Assembly: GCA_050258755.1 (NCBI GenBank)
Contig: JBLMZI010000003.1
Location: forward strand, 62,001 to 126,000
Origin: JBLMZI01 sp050258755
GTDB lineage: Bacteria; Bacillota; Syntrophomonadia; Syntrophomonadales; DTU052
DNA length: 64,000 nucleotides
Direction: 5' to 3'
Notes under the pieces: model-generated
Databases searched by the model: none
Told to the model about the DNA's origin: nothing
What the model saw: the letters and a program-made list of their open reading frames with translations, nothing else
Made by a program: the position numbers and the translations under genes
In this document: one piece after another, positions 1-8,900 of the stretch
Layout of the letters: each line of letters starts with the position of its first letter
Numbering within the stretch: the stretch's first letter is position 1

Positions 1-456
1 TATTCCGACAAGATTTACAGCATGGATTTGTGCCTGTTCAAACTGAAGAACGGGAAGCTTGAGCGGTATACCGGCGTTGAGGGGCTGAAGGAATACCGCT
101 GCGTGGCTCTGCTTGGGTCCGTTTGGGAAAAGCGCCTGCGCGGCGGCGGGGTCAAGTGCGAAGGTGTTCCAGACATCGTTCAGGGGATCGGGATGCTGTT
201 GAAAGGCCGGGTCGACCTGGTGGTCGGAGTCCGGGATATCGTAACCTACAAAATGAAAAAGAACTTCACCGGAGCTCAGGTCAGTAAAGTCGTGGCGGTT
301 GAGCCGCCCCTGCAGGTGGATGATTCCTATCTCGCCTTTTCCAAGAAACTGACTGAATCCCAGGCCTATCGGGACGATTTCAATCAGGGACTGAAGCTGA
401 TCAAGAAAGACGGAACCTACAGCCGGATCATCAAAAAGTACGGCCTGACACCGTAA
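1..456 (+). CDS. C-terminal part of an extracellular solute-binding protein (family 3), truncated by window edge
   Basis: The reading frame is open from base 1 and ends at TAA 454-456, so only the last 151 residues are visible and the start lies outside the window. The C-terminus (a Lys/Leu-rich helix, then DGTYSRIIKKYGL) is typical of periplasmic amino-acid-binding proteins of the SBP_bac_3 family, where 'DGT...I..KY' closes the second lobe. Such proteins deliver small polar ligands to ABC importers or act as sensor domains. No permease or ATPase gene is visible after it; an intrinsic terminator follows directly. The ligand cannot be inferred. The family call is fairly safe; a role in transport rather than sensing is inferred. 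Confidence 0.7.
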   Translation, partial: YSDKIYSMDLCLFKLKNGKLERYTGVEGLKEYRCVALLGSVWEKRLRGGGVKCEGVPDIVQGIGMLLKGRVDLVVGVRDIVTYKMKKNFTGAQVSKVVAVEPPLQVDDSYLAFSKKLTESQAYRDDFNQGLKLIKKDGTYSRIIKKYGLTP

Positions 457-483
457 ACAAAGCAGGCCCCACTTTGTCAGAAA

Positions 484-513
484 AAAACCCACCCTTTCTC
501 AGGGTGGGTTTTG
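484..513 (+). terminator. Intrinsic terminator between convergent genes
   Basis: A 12-bp perfect stem (484-495 with 501-512) with loop TTCTC. A-tract on one side and T-tract on the other make it usable in both directions. It lies between the solute-binding protein gene and the SDR gene, which converge here. Confidence 0.85.
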
Positions 514-542
514 TGCATCGAAGGGGGTTCAATGCGAACGGA

Positions 543-1301
543 CTAGACGTAGCAGGACATGCCGCCATCAATCAGCATGATCGTGCCGGTAATCCAGGCG
601 GAGTCGTCGCTGGCGAGGAACATGATCGGCCCTGTGGTGTCGGCCGGATAGCCGATCCGCTGCATCGGGAAGATCTTTTCCAGTTTGTCCATCTTGCCTT
701 TTGCCCTGAGATAATCGAGCTGTCCAGCCATCATCGGGGTTTCGATGTGTGACGGGCAGATGGCGTTCACCCGAACCGCCGGCCCGAGTTCTGCCGCCAG
801 GGCGCGGGTCAGGTTGTTGAGTCCGCCTTTGGCCGCGCAGTAGGTGGCCATGCCTTTGCCGCCAAACGCACCGAGAATCGAGGATACATTAATCACGCTT
901 CCCTTGCCCTTTTCGATCATGCCCGGCACGAACGCCTGGGTCATTTCGAAGCAGGAACGCAAGTCGATCTGCATGATTCGGTCATATTCCTCCATAGTGG
1001 TTTCCAAAAACGGCCGAGCATGAGCGCTGCCTGCGTTGTTGACCAGGATATCGCACACACCGAACAGATCCAGGGTTGTTTCCCGCAGTCTTTTAATATC
1101 GTCCGAGCTGGTGACATCCGTCGGTACCGCAGCAGCCTTGCCGCCGAATTCCTTGATCAGTTTCACGGTTTCTTCCAGCGGTTCTTTGCGCCGGCCGGAA
1201 ACGACCACGCAGGCGCCTTCCCGGGCCATCGCAATGGCGGCGTCCTGGCCGATTCCGGTTCCGCCGCCCGTGATGACGGCAATTCTGTTTTCGAGTTTCA
1301 T
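543..1301 (-). CDS. SDR-family NAD(P)-dependent oxidoreductase
   Basis: 252 aa, the usual length for a classical short-chain dehydrogenase/reductase. The nucleotide-binding motif TGGGTGIG is at residues 11-18, NNAG at 88-91 and the catalytic Ser140/141, Tyr154 and Lys158 (YCAAK) are in place, followed by the PG-like turn at ICPSHIETPM. It should be an active cytosolic alcohol/ketone oxidoreductase of the FabG/3-oxoacyl reductase-like type. The substrate is not readable from sequence. The ATG at 1301 is preceded by AGGAGGC at good spacing. It stands alone, convergent with the upstream gene and divergent from the Cys-rich gene. Confidence 0.88.
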   Translation of the reverse strand: MKLENRIAVITGGGTGIGQDAAIAMAREGACVVVSGRRKEPLEETVKLIKEFGGKAAAVPTDVTSSDDIKRLRETTLDLFGVCDILVNNAGSAHARPFLETTMEEYDRIMQIDLRSCFEMTQAFVPGMIEKGKGSVINVSSILGAFGGKGMATYCAAKGGLNNLTRALAAELGPAVRVNAICPSHIETPMMAGQLDYLRAKGKMDKLEKIFPMQRIGYPADTTGPIMFLASDDSAWITGTIMLIDGGMSCYV

Positions 1302-1449
1302 TTGAACAAGCCTCCTTGGTTCGACTGTTTTCCGCCGAAGTAATCTGTTATTCTTTCGATTAGAGGCCGTCGTTTTCCTGTTGGCGAGGGACGGGACGGA
1401 TGAAGATTTTAGATTGGGTTAAAAACGCCAGATGTGTGGGGGGTTCGTT

Positions 1450-1899
1450 TTGAATTACGAAGCGATAATACAAGAGCTTGCGCCGTGCGGGCTGGACTGC
1501 TCCCGCTGCCAGCGCTACCGGGGCGGAGAGATCAGCCGGCTGGCCGCAGACCTGCGCCAAGCATTAGGAAATGTAGCCAGTATCAAAGACACCATGATAA
1601 AGCTCAATCCTGCCTACGAGCATGTCGAAGGTGCGCTCAAACTCCTGGAAGTCTGGAGCGAGGCTGACTGCCCAGGCTGCCGTAACCTGAAAGAGCCGTG
1701 CCTGCCGACCTGTGCCGCGCAAAAGTGCCACAAGGAAAAGGGTGTTGATTTCTGCGGCCTGTGCGCCGAATTTCCCTGTGAACGCAACCGGTATCATAAA
1801 TCCCTGGAGGCCCGCTGGTGGGTTATGGGGGAAAAGATCCGGGAGCTTGGCGTGGAGACCTTTTATCAGGAAAGCAAAAAGAAACCGCGCTATCCGTAG
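1450..1899 (+). CDS. Small cysteine-rich protein, DUF3795-like
   Basis: 149 aa from the TTG at 1450, chosen because a G-run (1438-1443) sits 6 nt upstream; an in-frame ATG at 1432 has no ribosome binding site. The N-terminal CGLDCSRCQRY, a central CPGCRNLKEPCLPTCAAQKC and a later CGLCAEFPCERN give about a dozen cysteines in CxxC-type pairs, the pattern of DUF3795 proteins, presumed to bind zinc or an iron-sulfur centre. Function is unknown. It ends 15 nt before recD2 and may be co-transcribed with it. Confidence 0.7.
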   Translation: MNYEAIIQELAPCGLDCSRCQRYRGGEISRLAADLRQALGNVASIKDTMIKLNPAYEHVEGALKLLEVWSEADCPGCRNLKEPCLPTCAAQKCHKEKGVDFCGLCAEFPCERNRYHKSLEARWWVMGEKIRELGVETFYQESKKKPRYP

Positions 1900-1914
1900 C
1901 GCGAGTGAGGACGC

Positions 1915-4098
1915 ATGGAATCCATTCAAGGGCATCTGGAAACCATTACATATGCCAATGAGGAAACCGGATTTGTGGTTGCCCGGCTCCGCGAAAAGGA
2001 CAAGCCCGAGCCGACCACCGTGGTTGGCAACCTGATCGCGGTTACGCCCGGGGAAACCCTGATTCTGCATGGCCGCTGGGTCCAGAATAAACGGTTTGGA
2101 CTGCAGTTTGCCGTCGATTCCTTTGAGACTATGGTTCCGGCCACGCTCATCGGGATCGAAAAGTATCTTGGTTCCGGCCTGATTCACGGCATTGGTACCG
2201 TCATGGCCAAACGGCTGGTCAAGGCTTTCGGTCTGGATACCCTGACGGTGATTGACCAGGAGCCGGCCCGGCTGACCCAGGTCGAAGGGATTGGGCCCAA
2301 GCGGATTGGGATGATCACCGCGGCCTGGGAGGAACAGCGCGATGTGAAGGACATCATGGTGTTTCTGCAGGGTCACGGGGTAAGTGCGGCCTATGCCGCG
2401 AAGATTTTCAAACGCTATGGCAAGGAATCGATTGCCGTGGTACGGGAGAACCCATACCGACTGGCAGCCGATATTGCCGGGATCGGCTTTCTGACCGCCG
2501 ATAAGATCGGCCGGGAAATCGGCATCGAACCCGACTCGCTCCTGCGGGCTGAAGAAGGCGTTCTGCATGTACTGAGCGAGTTGATGGATGAAGGCCATAT
2601 CTACTACCCCTACGATGCGCTCGTGGAACGGGCCGTCCAGATACTGGCCGTCCCGCGCGACATCGTTTTGCAGGGGATTGCCCGACTGTTTGAAAATCGG
2701 CGCATCATCATTGAAGACCTGGCGCTGGATCCAGACGCCGAAAACGACAAAGCGGTCTATCTCACCCAGTATTACCACGCCGAAACCGCGCTCGCCCGCA
2801 TGCTGATCCAGCTTTCCGAGTCCTCCTCGGATGAGGCGATTCTGTCCGACCCACCCGATTTCCCGACCGTTGAACGCGAAATGAATCTGGAACTGGCCCC
2901 ACGCCAGCGCGAAGCCGTAGCCGCGGCGGTCAGTGGTAAACTGGTGGTGGTCACCGGCGGCCCGGGAACCGGGAAAACCACGATTATTCGAGCGATGCTG
3001 AAGGTGTTTGACGCCATGAACCGGAAGGTTCTGCTGGCGGCGCCGACCGGGCGAGCCGCCCGCCGGATGAAGGACGCCACCGGGCTGGAGGCTAAAACGA
3101 TTCATCGACTGCTCGAATTCAGCCCGCAGAAGGGAAACTTTCAGCGGGATCCGGATAATCCGGTCGAGACCGATGTCCTGATCGTCGATGAAGCTTCCAT
3201 GATCGATCTCATGCTGATGTATCAGTTGGTCCGCGGACTGCCGCCGGAAGCCCGGCTGATTCTGGTCGGGGACGTGAACCAGCTGCCCTCGGTCGGCCCC
3301 GGCAGTGTTCTGCGCGACATCATTTCATCCGGGACCGTGCCGGTGATCACCTTGAACGAAATCTTCCGCCAGGCCAGCCGCAGCCGGATTGTCACCAACG
3401 CGCACCTGATCAATTCCGGACTCATGCCCGATCTGGTCAACCCCGCGCGCGAGGAAACCGGCGACTTCTATTTCATCCACGAAGAGGAGCCTGACGGAAT
3501 TGTAGATAAAATCGTGACCCTGTGCAAAGAACGGATTCCGAAACGCTTTGGGCTGGATCCAATCCGCGATGTCCAGGTGCTGACCCCCATGCGGCGGGGA
3601 ACGACCGGCACTGCCAACCTGAACGCGGAGCTGCAGAAAGCCCTGAATCCGTCCGGGGAATCGGTGGTCCGCGCCGGCCGGATGTATCGAATCGGCGATA
3701 AAGTAATGCAGATCGTCAATAATTACGATAAAGATATTTATAACGGAGATTATGGTGTCGTCAGCCGGATTGAACGGGAACGCCAGGCGATGGCGGTTGA
3801 TTTCGAGGGCAGAGAGGTTCTGTACGATTTTGCCGAGCTCGATGAACTGGTTCTTTCCTACGCGGTCTCGGTTCACAAATCCCAGGGCAGCGAGTACCCG
3901 GCGGTGGTCATCCCGTTTTCCACCCAGCATTTCATCATGCTGCAGCGCAATCTGCTGTATACCGGCATTACCCGGGGGCGTAAGCTGGTGGTGCTGCTTG
4001 GAACCAAAAAAGCCCTGGCTATCGCGGTGAAAAATGACCGACCCCAGGTTCGCCACACCCGACTTGCTCAACGGCTGCGCCAAACGGTCCCGGTATAG
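1915..4098 (+). CDS. recD2: ATP-dependent 5'-3' DNA helicase RecD2 (RecD-like)
   Basis: 727 aa, the normal size for RecD2 (YrrC in Bacillus). An N-terminal OB-like region is followed by helix-hairpin-helix segments (LTQVEGIGPKRIG, NPYRLAADIAGIGFLTADKIG), then a superfamily 1B helicase core. Walker A GGPGTGKTT is near residue 348, Walker B VLIVDEASMID follows, then the motif GDVNQLPSVGPGSVL, and a C-terminal motif VSVHKSQGSEYPAVV. RecD2 acts in recombination and repair without RecBC; no recB or recC is visible nearby. The ATG at 1915 follows a GAGG. It probably shares a transcript with the preceding Cys-rich gene. Confidence 0.95.
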   Translation: MESIQGHLETITYANEETGFVVARLREKDKPEPTTVVGNLIAVTPGETLILHGRWVQNKRFGLQFAVDSFETMVPATLIGIEKYLGSGLIHGIGTVMAKRLVKAFGLDTLTVIDQEPARLTQVEGIGPKRIGMITAAWEEQRDVKDIMVFLQGHGVSAAYAAKIFKRYGKESIAVVRENPYRLAADIAGIGFLTADKIGREIGIEPDSLLRAEEGVLHVLSELMDEGHIYYPYDALVERAVQILAVPRDIVLQGIARLFENRRIIIEDLALDPDAENDKAVYLTQYYHAETALARMLIQLSESSSDEAILSDPPDFPTVEREMNLELAPRQREAVAAAVSGKLVVVTGGPGTGKTTIIRAMLKVFDAMNRKVLLAAPTGRAARRMKDATGLEAKTIHRLLEFSPQKGNFQRDPDNPVETDVLIVDEASMIDLMLMYQLVRGLPPEARLILVGDVNQLPSVGPGSVLRDIISSGTVPVITLNEIFRQASRSRIVTNAHLINSGLMPDLVNPAREETGDFYFIHEEEPDGIVDKIVTLCKERIPKRFGLDPIRDVQVLTPMRRGTTGTANLNAELQKALNPSGESVVRAGRMYRIGDKVMQIVNNYDKDIYNGDYGVVSRIERERQAMAVDFEGREVLYDFAELDELVLSYAVSVHKSQGSEYPAVVIPFSTQHFIMLQRNLLYTGITRGRKLVVLLGTKKALAIAVKNDRPQVRHTRLAQRLRQTVPV

Positions 4099-4215
4099 CA
4101 GCAAAAGCCTCTCTCTAACCGACAGATTGAAGACGCGCAAAGACTCTAACCGATTACGGTGAACACCAGCCTCGCTTTTGCAAGCGGGTAAATATCATCC
4201 GAACGGAAGGGAGTA

Positions 4216-5589
4216 ATGAAAGTGTCAAAAATCTATGTCCTGGATACCAATGTGCTCCTGCAGTCCGCCGAATCAGTGTACGCGTTCGGCGAACACACCG
4301 TCGTCATCCCCGAAATTGTCCTGGAAGAACTGGACCGGTTTAAAAAGGAATCCGGTGAGCTTGGCGCCAATGCTCGGGAAGTCGCCCGCACCCTGGATCT
4401 GCTCCGGGAAAAAGGCAAGCTCACCGAAGGGGTCGCGCTCCCGAACGGCGGCCGGTTAATCATCGAATCAAACCACCGCAAGGAACCGCTGCCGGCCGGC
4501 TGGTCCAAGGAATCAGCGGACAACCGGATTCTGCAGGTCTGTAAGGGCCTCGCCAAACATCATGATCCGGTTTATTTGGTCACCAAGGATGTTTTCCAGC
4601 GCATCAAGGCGGATATCCTGGAGATTGTAGCGCAGGACTTCCGCCGGGAACAGGCCCCGGCGGTCCCGGATCAGTATCAGGGGCGGGCCGAGGTGTACGC
4701 GCCGGGCAAGGAAATTCAGGCGTTCTATAAACGCCGCAAACCGATCCTGAAGGAGCATCTACGACAATACTGCGACAATGGCGAACCGGTGGCACCGGTG
4801 CTGGTTCCGAACCAGTTCCTGGTCATTCGTTCGGAAGATGGAGCGGGAAGCGCCCTGGGCCGTTTCGACGGTCAGAAGGCCCTCCCGCTTTTTTATACCG
4901 ATGAAACACCGAGTGGGGTTAAGCCTAGAAACGTTGGACAGAAGTTTTACCAGGAAGCCTTGCTGATGCCGGCCCGCGAGTGCCCGCTGGTGATCGTGAA
5001 GGGACCGGCAGGCACCGCGAAAACATTTTTGGCGCTGGCGGCCGGGTTGGAGAATGTGGTTGAACGCAAGGAATATCGGCGCATTCTGGTGTGCCGTTCG
5101 AATGTCACCATGGATGAGGAAATTGGCTTTCTGCCCGGCACCGAGCAGGATAAACTCGGCCCGTTGATCCGCGGCGTCAAGGACAACCTGGAGATTATCC
5201 ACGGCATCGGCGGCGGCTACAGCAAGATCGGCAAGCGGGAGCAGGAAAGCATCATCGACTACTACTTCTCGACCGGATTGATCAGCACCGAAGCGGTGGC
5301 TTACCTGCGCGGCCGTTCGATCATGCGCCAGTGGATCATCGTGGACGAGGCCCAGAATCTAACCCCGAAGCAGGTAAAGGCCATAATCACCCGGGTCGGG
5401 GAGGATACCAAACTAATCCTGGCCGGCGACCCCGCCCAGATCGATCATCCTTATCTCGACAGCCGCACCAACGGCCTATGCTACGCGGCCGAGCGCATGA
5501 AGGGAAGCCGCTACTGCTGTCAGGTCACCCTGACCGACAACGAATGCGAACGCTCCGCCCTGGCCACCGAAGCCGCCATGCAAATGTGA
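4216..5589 (+). CDS. PIN domain-PhoH family ATPase
   Basis: 457 aa. Residues about 5-130 form a PIN ribonuclease domain (VLDTNVLLQSAESVYAF, the acidic VLEELDRFK and a later Asp pair), and residues about 240-457 a PhoH ATPase domain with Walker B WIIVDEAQNLTPKQVK and the motif LAGDPAQIDHPYLD. This PIN-PhoH (YlaK/PhoH2-like) arrangement is linked to RNA unwinding and cleavage. The Walker A reads GPAGTAKT, with Ala where the final Gly of GxxxxGKT is expected. The ATG at 4216 is preceded by AAGGGAG. Three tandem copies of TGATACGCG begin exactly at the stop codon. Confidence 0.9.
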   Translation: MKVSKIYVLDTNVLLQSAESVYAFGEHTVVIPEIVLEELDRFKKESGELGANAREVARTLDLLREKGKLTEGVALPNGGRLIIESNHRKEPLPAGWSKESADNRILQVCKGLAKHHDPVYLVTKDVFQRIKADILEIVAQDFRREQAPAVPDQYQGRAEVYAPGKEIQAFYKRRKPILKEHLRQYCDNGEPVAPVLVPNQFLVIRSEDGAGSALGRFDGQKALPLFYTDETPSGVKPRNVGQKFYQEALLMPARECPLVIVKGPAGTAKTFLALAAGLENVVERKEYRRILVCRSNVTMDEEIGFLPGTEQDKLGPLIRGVKDNLEIIHGIGGGYSKIGKREQESIIDYYFSTGLISTEAVAYLRGRSIMRQWIIVDEAQNLTPKQVKAIITRVGEDTKLILAGDPAQIDHPYLDSRTNGLCYAAERMKGSRYCCQVTLTDNECERSALATEAAMQM

Positions 5590-5613
5590 TACGCGTGATA
5601 CGCGTGATACGCG
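5587..5613 (+). repeat. Three tandem 9-bp repeats over the phoH stop codon
   Basis: TGATACGCG occurs three times in a row starting with the TGA stop of the PIN-PhoH gene. The last copy can pair with GCGTATCA (5625-5632) to form a hairpin whose loop begins GGGGACG, a look shared with REP-type palindromes. Confidence 0.8.
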
Positions 5614-5709
5614 GGGACGTTCTTTGCGTATCAAAATGCCCGGAATTATTTCCGTGATAAAACCGCACAACGCTGCCGCGGCTCGCCTTCTGGGCGAGCC
5701 TTTGCTTTT
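5605..5709 (+). repeat. REP-like hairpin and terminator, left flank copy
   Basis: A 25-bp stretch at 5615-5639 (starting GGACGTTCTTTGC) recurs exactly at 10543-10567 on the other side of the SLH gene. About 40-50 bp further on both copies carry the same terminator: GGCTCGCC (5680-5687) pairing with GGCGAGCC (5693-5700), then TTTGCTTTT. The GGGGACG...TTCTTT core resembles REP palindromes mobilised by TnpA-REP/RAYT transposases, an inference. The rest of 5710-5916 is AT-rich and holds the presumed promoter of the SLH gene; nothing else was recognised there. Confidence 0.65.
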
Positions 5710-5916
5710 GTGGCTCCCAAACACACCAGATCGCACCGCGAACCGTAGTGTAATGACCGCCCGGCTCTTCGGTCATTTATACAACACATAGAAGGACCCC
5801 TTTATCCACAATAAGTGATTTAGGTAAAAAAGAGGAAATCAAAAAAAGATATAGAATCAGATTAGTTTGGATACAGAGAGAGCCTGAGTTAACTAAGGTA
5901 AGAAAAGGTGATCGTA

Positions 5917-8900
5917 ATGTTTAAATCCCCAATGATTCACGGGAAAGCCGGGACCGTATTGATGATCCTTTTGGTAGGATTGTTGCTGGTTTTGGCGAAT
6001 GTGCCTATCGCCCAGGCCAAAGCCCAGAGCGCCTTCAGCGACATGGCCGCAAGCGATCCCAACTACGTATATGCCAACTACCTGAAACAGTTAAACATCA
6101 TGAAGGGCTTTCCCGACGGCAGCTATCACCCCGGCGAAGGACTGACCCGCGCCCAGGCCGCCGTTCTCCTGGTCAAAGCTGCCAAGTTGACCCCGGGAAA
6201 GCAAGACCGGAGGAGATTTAAAGACGTCCCCCTCGGCCACTGGGCCGCACCCTCCATAGCGGCAGCAACCACCGCCGGATACCTGCACGGCTTCCCTGAC
6301 GGCAGCTACCGGCCCGACACCAAACTTACCCGCGCCCAGGCCACCAGTTTAGTCATGCGCCTGAGTTCACAGCGGGCCCGAGCGAGTCTCCCCGCCTTAA
6401 GCGATGTGAAGAGCAGCTACTGGGCCGCCGCCGATATAGCCACCGGTCTGGCCATGGGAATGATCGGCACCTCCAAAGACGGTAGCAAGGTCTATCCCGA
6501 AGCCCCCATGACCCGTTCCGTAATGGCTCGGGCATTGGCAATACTGCTCACCCAGGACCCGACCTTGAACCAGACCAGGCTGACCGGACAGGCCAAAGAC
6601 GTCAAGGGAACAGTAACCCTCACCCGCAAAGGGGCCACCCAGCCCTTAAAAGATAAACTTAGCATAATAGAAGGCGACATCATAAAGAGTGATAAAGCCA
6701 GCCAGGCCACCATCGTATATCCCGACGGCAGCAGCACCATGCTCGACCAGAACAGCGAATTAACCGTCAAGCAATCCAGGGGCCGCAATTACATAAAACT
6801 CGACGGCAGCCCCGGAATAGCCGTCGACTTCCTGAATATCAAAATGAAACAGGGCACCATTTTCGGAGCTCTGGCTACCAAACATGAAACCGAAAACAAG
6901 CCATCGAATTTATCGCCCGGCTCCGCCGGGACGAAGAACCTGAAACGGGAGGCCGAGGCAGATAAGGGAGTACCCTGGTACAAGACCGCCGAGAATAAAA
7001 AAGTCAAGGTCAAGGTAGATATGCCATGGGGCGTAAGTGGTATCAGAGGGACCTTCTACAAGGTGGCCGTCAACCCGGACGGCAGCTGCATCGTATCCTG
7101 CCTGACCGGCGAAGCGGAAGTTACCAGCAGCGGCAGCGGCGCCACCGTCGCCCTGTCCGGCAATCAGACCAGTGCCATAGCAGCCGAGGCAGCCAATCCC
7201 GCCCCTGCCAGCACCATGAGTTCGGACGAGAGCGCCGCCTTTTCCCAGCAGCAGCAGTGGGTGCTAAATACCGCCATCAACATGGACGTCAATCAAGCCG
7301 CCCCGGCGGCGGAAATTATCGTGGAAGTGAATGAGACCGCTCCCGAACCGAACGTCCAGAGGGGCGATACCGAGCAGGTCAGCGATACACTGAATGTAAT
7401 CGTAGACGCCCTGAAGGAAGGCGGAATCACCCTGAGTCAGCAGACCATAGACAGCATCCAGCAGCAGTTGGAACAGATCAAGCAGGAATCCTCCAATCCC
7501 TATCAGGGACAGGACGCCCCCAGCCTGACTCCCGGAGGCGGCACGACCACTCCCTCCGGTGGTTCGGGCGGCTCGGGTGGTTCAGGCGGCTCCGGTGGTT
7601 CGGGCGGCTCCAGCAACCTGGGATCCCCGACTTACGACACGGCCGGCACCTACGGCGGCAGTTCACCGTCCAGCCTGGCCAGTGCCGATAATGTCACGAT
7701 CAATGCCTCCGCGGTGACCCTGCAGAACACGGCCATCTCGACCACCCTGACGATAAACTGTGCCAACACCACTCTGAATAACGTGACGGTAAACGGGAAC
7801 CTGGTGCTGGGTTCCGGCATAGGCACCGGAGACGTCACCATGAATAATGTGGTAGTCGTGGGCAGTACCAGTATTTACGGCGGGGGCGCCGCCAGCATAC
7901 ATGTAAACAACTCGACGTTGGCCGCGGTCACCGTCAATAAGGCCAACAACGACGTGCGCATAGCCGCCGAAGGCAGCACCGCAATCGGGCCGCTGACCCT
8001 GCTGTCAGGGGCCACCCTGGATGGTACCGGTCTCACCTGCGGAACAGGATTTTCCGCGGTCACGACCGGGAGCGGCGGCAGCCTGACCAGCGGGAGCAGC
8101 ATTATTCTCAGGGGAAATTTCCCCAGCGTGTATATCGACCAGCCCAACCTGATCGTGGAGATTGACAGCGGCAGCGTCACCGGACTCAGTATAGCGGCGA
8201 CGGCCTTGAATACTGACCTCAATTTTGCAGGCGGAACCATCCAGAACCTGGTCGCCGATGCGGCCGGCACCTTTGGGGGCAGTTCACCGGCCAGCCCCAT
8301 CAGCAGCAATGCCGTCACGATCAACGCCATCGGGGTCATCCTGCAGAACATGACGATCTCGACCAACCTGACGGCAAACGGTGCCAACACCACCCTGAAT
8401 GACGTGACGGTAAACGGGAACCTGGTGTTGGGCTCCGGCATAGGTACCGGCGACGTTACCATGAATAATGTAATAGTCAGTGGCAATACCCTGATAAACG
8501 GCGGGGGAGCCGCCAGTATACATGTAAACGACTCGACACTGGCTGCGGTCATCGTCAACAAAGCCGACAACAACGTACGCGTCGCCGCCGAAGGCAGCAC
8601 TGCAATCGGGCCGCTGACCCTGCTGTCAGGGGCCACCCTGGACGGTACCGGACTCACCGGCGGAACAGGGTTTTCCGCGGTCACGACCGGGAGCGGCGGC
8701 AGCCTGACCAGCGGGAGCAGCATTATTCTCCAGGGGGATTTCCCCAGCGTCTATATCGATCAGCCCAACCTGGCCGTGGTGATAAACAGCGGCAGCGTCA
8801 CCGGATTCAACATAGCAGCGGCGGCATCCAATACTGCCCTCAATATGGCAGGGGGAAGCATCCAGACCCTGACCGCTGACGCCTCGGCCAGTATTACCGG

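Noticed and set aside
1564..3105. 513-codon open frame antisense to recD2
   Set aside because: Shadow frame of a GC-rich gene; no ribosome binding site and no recognisable protein features, while RecD2 on the other strand has all helicase motifs.
7558..7611. Short tandem repeats as a CRISPR array
   Set aside because: In-frame 9-bp GGS codon repeats without spacers.
7875..8723. Antisense frame in the SLH gene with repeated segments
   Set aside because: It repeats only because the sense-strand 621-bp repeat does.
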